From Nitrospirota bacterium (GTDB taxonomy: Bacteria > Nitrospirota > Thermodesulfovibrionia > Thermodesulfovibrionales > UBA6898): a DNA stretch of 6,993 bases. The translations under genes were made by a program, and so were the position numbers. The stretch is from assembly GCA_021787505.1 (NCBI GenBank), contig JAJYLU010000094.1, positions 1 to 6,993 of the forward strand. Direction: 5' to 3'. Under the pieces are notes generated by a model. That model did no database searches and was not told the DNA's origin. It worked only from the letters and a program-made list of their open reading frames with translations. Each line of letters starts with the position of its first letter. The first letter of the stretch is position 1. Shown here in pieces: positions 4,756-6,993 of the stretch.

Positions 4756-6993
4756 ATGGAAAAAAGAAACACAAGGAGGATACCCCTAAACAGGGGAGTG
4801 ACCCTGAACAGAAACGGAACTACGTACAAAGGTTTTCTCCTCAGCATTTCTGAAAACGGCCTCCAGCTCATTGTTCCGCAGGCTAATGGGCTCCGCACAA
4901 ACCACCAGGCACAACCCTTCACGCTCACCCTGCCGATCTCCTCATCCAAAACCCTCGACATACCATGCAGGGAAATCTGGCACGATGGCGACATCATGGG
5001 GGTCCGCATACAAGATCCTTCAGCAGAGTACAAGGCATTTTACAGGAAGTCATTCTTTAAAGTCAAAAAAGAGATATCCCACGACTCTATCGCCGTGATA
5101 GGCATGGGCTGTCACTATCCCGGCGCAGCGACACTCAAGACCTTCTGGGAAAATATCCTCGCGCGCAGGCGCGAGTTCCGCAAACTCCCTTGCCAGCGTT
5201 TGCCGCTATCGGACTATTACGATGCCGACCCGGCTGCTGTGGACAAGACATACGGCGACCGCGCCGCCGTCATAGACGGCTTCACCTTCGACTGGATAAA
5301 AAGAGGAATACCCAAGACGGTAGTCGATTCCTCCGATATAGTCCACTGGCTTGCTCTCGAAGTCGCCCTCCGGGCGCTCGAAGACGCCGGATATACCCGC
5401 CAGAGCACTCCATGCGACCGAACGGGCGTCATACTTGGCAACACGCTCACGGGGGAGTACAGCCGTTCGCAGAATATGCGCCTGCGTTGGCCTTACGTCG
5501 GCAAGATCCTGAAGGCCGCGGCCACTGAGAAGGGGCTGTCGCCGGACCTCACGGAGGACCTTCTCCAGACAATGGAGGAGTATTACAAGTCTGCCTTCGC
5601 CCCCATAACCGAAGACACCCTCGCCGGCAGCCTCTCAAATACGATCGCCGGAAGAATCTGCAACTTCCTGGACCTGCATGGAGGAGGATACACGGTTGAC
5701 GGCGCCTGCTCATCATCTCTGATCGCGGTGGCCACGGCCGCGACAGCACTCTCAAACGGCACGCTGGACCTGGCCGTCGCGGGCGGTATAGATATCAGCC
5801 TCGACACCTTTGAACTCGTGGGATTCTCGAAGACGAACGCGCTTACGCGGGGAGATATGAGAGTGTACGACCGGGGAGCAAGCGGTTTCATACCAGGCGA
5901 GGGCGCCGGATTTGTCGTCCTTAAAAGACTCCAGGACGCCCGCACTCATGGGAATTATGTTTACGCCGTACTTCGCGGATGGGGCATATCCTCGGACGGA
6001 AAAGGCAGCCTTACCGCCCCTAAGGCCCAAGCCCAGGCCCTCGCAATAAGACGCGCTTACGGCAAGGCAGGCTATGACCTTTCCAGCGTGGACTTTATTG
6101 AGGGGCACGGCACCGGAACGGCCGCCGGCGACAGGGCAGAAGTCGAAGGAATCGCAATGGTTATGGAATCCAGCAGTCCCCCTGACGGACTTCGCTACTG
6201 CGGTATAACGTCCCTCAAATCTCTGATCGGCCACACAAAGGCCGCTTCGGGCATAGGCGGCTTCATTAAGGCGGTTCTCGCTGTGAACAGACGCGTAATC
6301 CCTCCCACCGCGGGATGCTCGGAACCAAACGCCGTGTTTCATGATAAAGCAAAAGCCCTTTATCCGGTGCTGCACGGCGAAATTCACGACGCCGAAAAAA
6401 TAATGAGGGCCGGGGTCTCCGGAATGGGATTCGGAGGCATAAACTGCCATGTGGTAATCGAGTCCGACGGACCGCCCGCAGCCGCAATCGATACATCAAT
6501 AGGCGAACGCGAACTCATCGCTTCCTACCAGGAGACCGAGATCTTTGCTGTCTCTGGCCCAAACCAGCAGGCTATGATAGGAAAAATACGCGAACTTGAA
6601 AAGCTCGCCTACGGTATAAGCGCATCCGAACTCACCGATCTTTCAGCCGACCTCATGCAAAATGTCGACCCGGCCCATCATTTCCGCATTGGCATAGTGG
6701 CCCATTCGCCGGAAAACCTTATCGACTGTCTTGGCCGCGCGAACGAGATCCTCGCTGCCCGCGAAATCGCAAACGAAACCGTTGAAGTCAGCCCGCAGCA
6801 GGATATCTGGGTCGGCCACGGCAAAGAAGCGCCGCGAATCGGCTTTCTCTTCCCGGGTCAGGGATCCCAGCAGCTTAACATGGGCAATACGCTGACGGGC
6901 CGGCAAGTATGGGCAAGAGACCTTGTTGCCCAGGCAGACCATTACCTCGCGGAACAAGGATACAGGAAAATCATCGAACCCATGTTTCGGCCG
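4756..6993 (+). CDS. PilZ-like domain fused to an iterative type I polyketide/lipid synthase (KS-AT seen; 3' end beyond the window)
   Basis: The 746 codons visible begin at the ATG at 4756, the first in-frame start after a TAA at 4735-4737, behind an AGGGGGGG ribosome site. Residues 1-100 look like PilZ: RNTRR (4-8, the RxxxR motif), SISENG (30-35, in place of D/NxSxxG), and a beta-rich stretch ending CREIWHDGDIMGVRI. A ketosynthase follows at about 110-570, with nucleophile Cys318 in DGACSSS, His451 in EGHGTGT, His493 in GHTKAASG and the end motif GFGGINCH (558-565). These are the residues for decarboxylative condensation of acyl units. After a linker, an acyltransferase starts at FPGQGSQ (699-705). 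Its catalytic serine and later domains (ACP, KR, DH) are off the window. Stretches such as DKTYG (163-167), GNTLTGE (228-234) and RLRWPYV (242-248) recall enediyne-PKSE / glycolipid / PUFA-type iterative synthases more than modular PKSs. The product is unknown. KS-AT is firm, the PilZ call fair. Confidence 0.9.
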   Translation, partial: MEKRNTRRIPLNRGVTLNRNGTTYKGFLLSISENGLQLIVPQANGLRTNHQAQPFTLTLPISSSKTLDIPCREIWHDGDIMGVRIQDPSAEYKAFYRKSFFKVKKEISHDSIAVIGMGCHYPGAATLKTFWENILARRREFRKLPCQRLPLSDYYDADPAAVDKTYGDRAAVIDGFTFDWIKRGIPKTVVDSSDIVHWLALEVALRALEDAGYTRQSTPCDRTGVILGNTLTGEYSRSQNMRLRWPYVGKILKAAATEKGLSPDLTEDLLQTMEEYYKSAFAPITEDTLAGSLSNTIAGRICNFLDLHGGGYTVDGACSSSLIAVATAATALSNGTLDLAVAGGIDISLDTFELVGFSKTNALTRGDMRVYDRGASGFIPGEGAGFVVLKRLQDARTHGNYVYAVLRGWGISSDGKGSLTAPKAQAQALAIRRAYGKAGYDLSSVDFIEGHGTGTAAGDRAEVEGIAMVMESSSPPDGLRYCGITSLKSLIGHTKAASGIGGFIKAVLAVNRRVIPPTAGCSEPNAVFHDKAKALYPVLHGEIHDAEKIMRAGVSGMGFGGINCHVVIESDGPPAAAIDTSIGERELIASYQETEIFAVSGPNQQAMIGKIRELEKLAYGISASELTDLSADLMQNVDPAHHFRIGIVAHSPENLIDCLGRANEILAAREIANETVEVSPQQDIWVGHGKEAPRIGFLFPGQGSQQLNMGNTLTGRQVWARDLVAQADHYLAEQGYRKIIEPMFRP

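Noticed and set aside
4771..4781. Internal AAGGAGGAT, a near-perfect Shine-Dalgarno, inside codons 6-9 of the PilZ-PKS gene
   Set aside because: No ATG/GTG/TTG lies at a suitable distance. The in-frame GTG at 4798 is about 18 nt away. The string is explained by consecutive AGG Arg codons, of which Arg8 belongs to the RxxxR motif.
5752..6450. 232-codon open frame on the minus strand inside the ketosynthase region
   Set aside because: It is antisense to an intact KS with all catalytic motifs. It has no ribosome site or recognisable domain, and long antisense frames are expected from the codon bias of the KS gene.

Overview
The window looks like chromosomal DNA of a Gram-negative bacterium. It carries a protein with a periplasmic LolA/LolB-like fold, a membrane-anchored GGDEF-EAL protein, and an iterative-type polyketide/lipid synthase. 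The mix would suit Desulfobacterota or Nitrospirota-like lineages, but that placement is impression only. No rRNA, tRNA, CRISPR array, transposase or other mobile element is visible.

Left part (1-2804), all on the minus strand. The window opens inside kdpA, the K+-translocating subunit of the high-affinity Kdp ATPase. Its last ~40 codons, and presumably kdpB/kdpC, lie beyond the left edge. Upstream sit two very small membrane-protein genes, kdpF (30 aa) and an unnamed 32-aa single-span protein. The three are chained by two ATGA stop/start overlaps, so they are very probably translationally coupled. A further 181 bp upstream is a secreted protein of LolA/LolB-like fold with its own plausible sigma-70 promoter.

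Middle (2964-4571, minus strand). This is a complete 535-aa protein with two transmembrane segments followed by GGDEF and EAL domains, so a cyclic di-GMP enzyme. Both sets of active-site residues are present. The usual inhibitory-site spacing in the GGDEF domain is disrupted by a 12-residue insertion.

Right part (4756-6993, plus strand). Divergent from the GGDEF-EAL gene, across a 184-bp AT-rich intergenic region, starts a large ORF that runs off the right edge (746 codons seen). It begins with a ~100-residue PilZ-like domain, the cyclic di-GMP receptor fold. This is followed directly by a complete ketosynthase (Cys318, His451, His493) and then the start of an acyltransferase (FPGQGSQ). The KS resembles the iterative type I class (enediyne PKSE / heterocyst-glycolipid / PUFA synthase-like) more than modular PKSs.

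The most interesting feature is this apparent physical fusion of a second-messenger receptor domain to a polyketide/lipid synthase, placed back-to-back with a cyclic di-GMP-metabolising enzyme. It suggests allosteric or localisation control of secondary-lipid synthesis by cyclic di-GMP. That function is an inference, and the PilZ second motif is not canonical.
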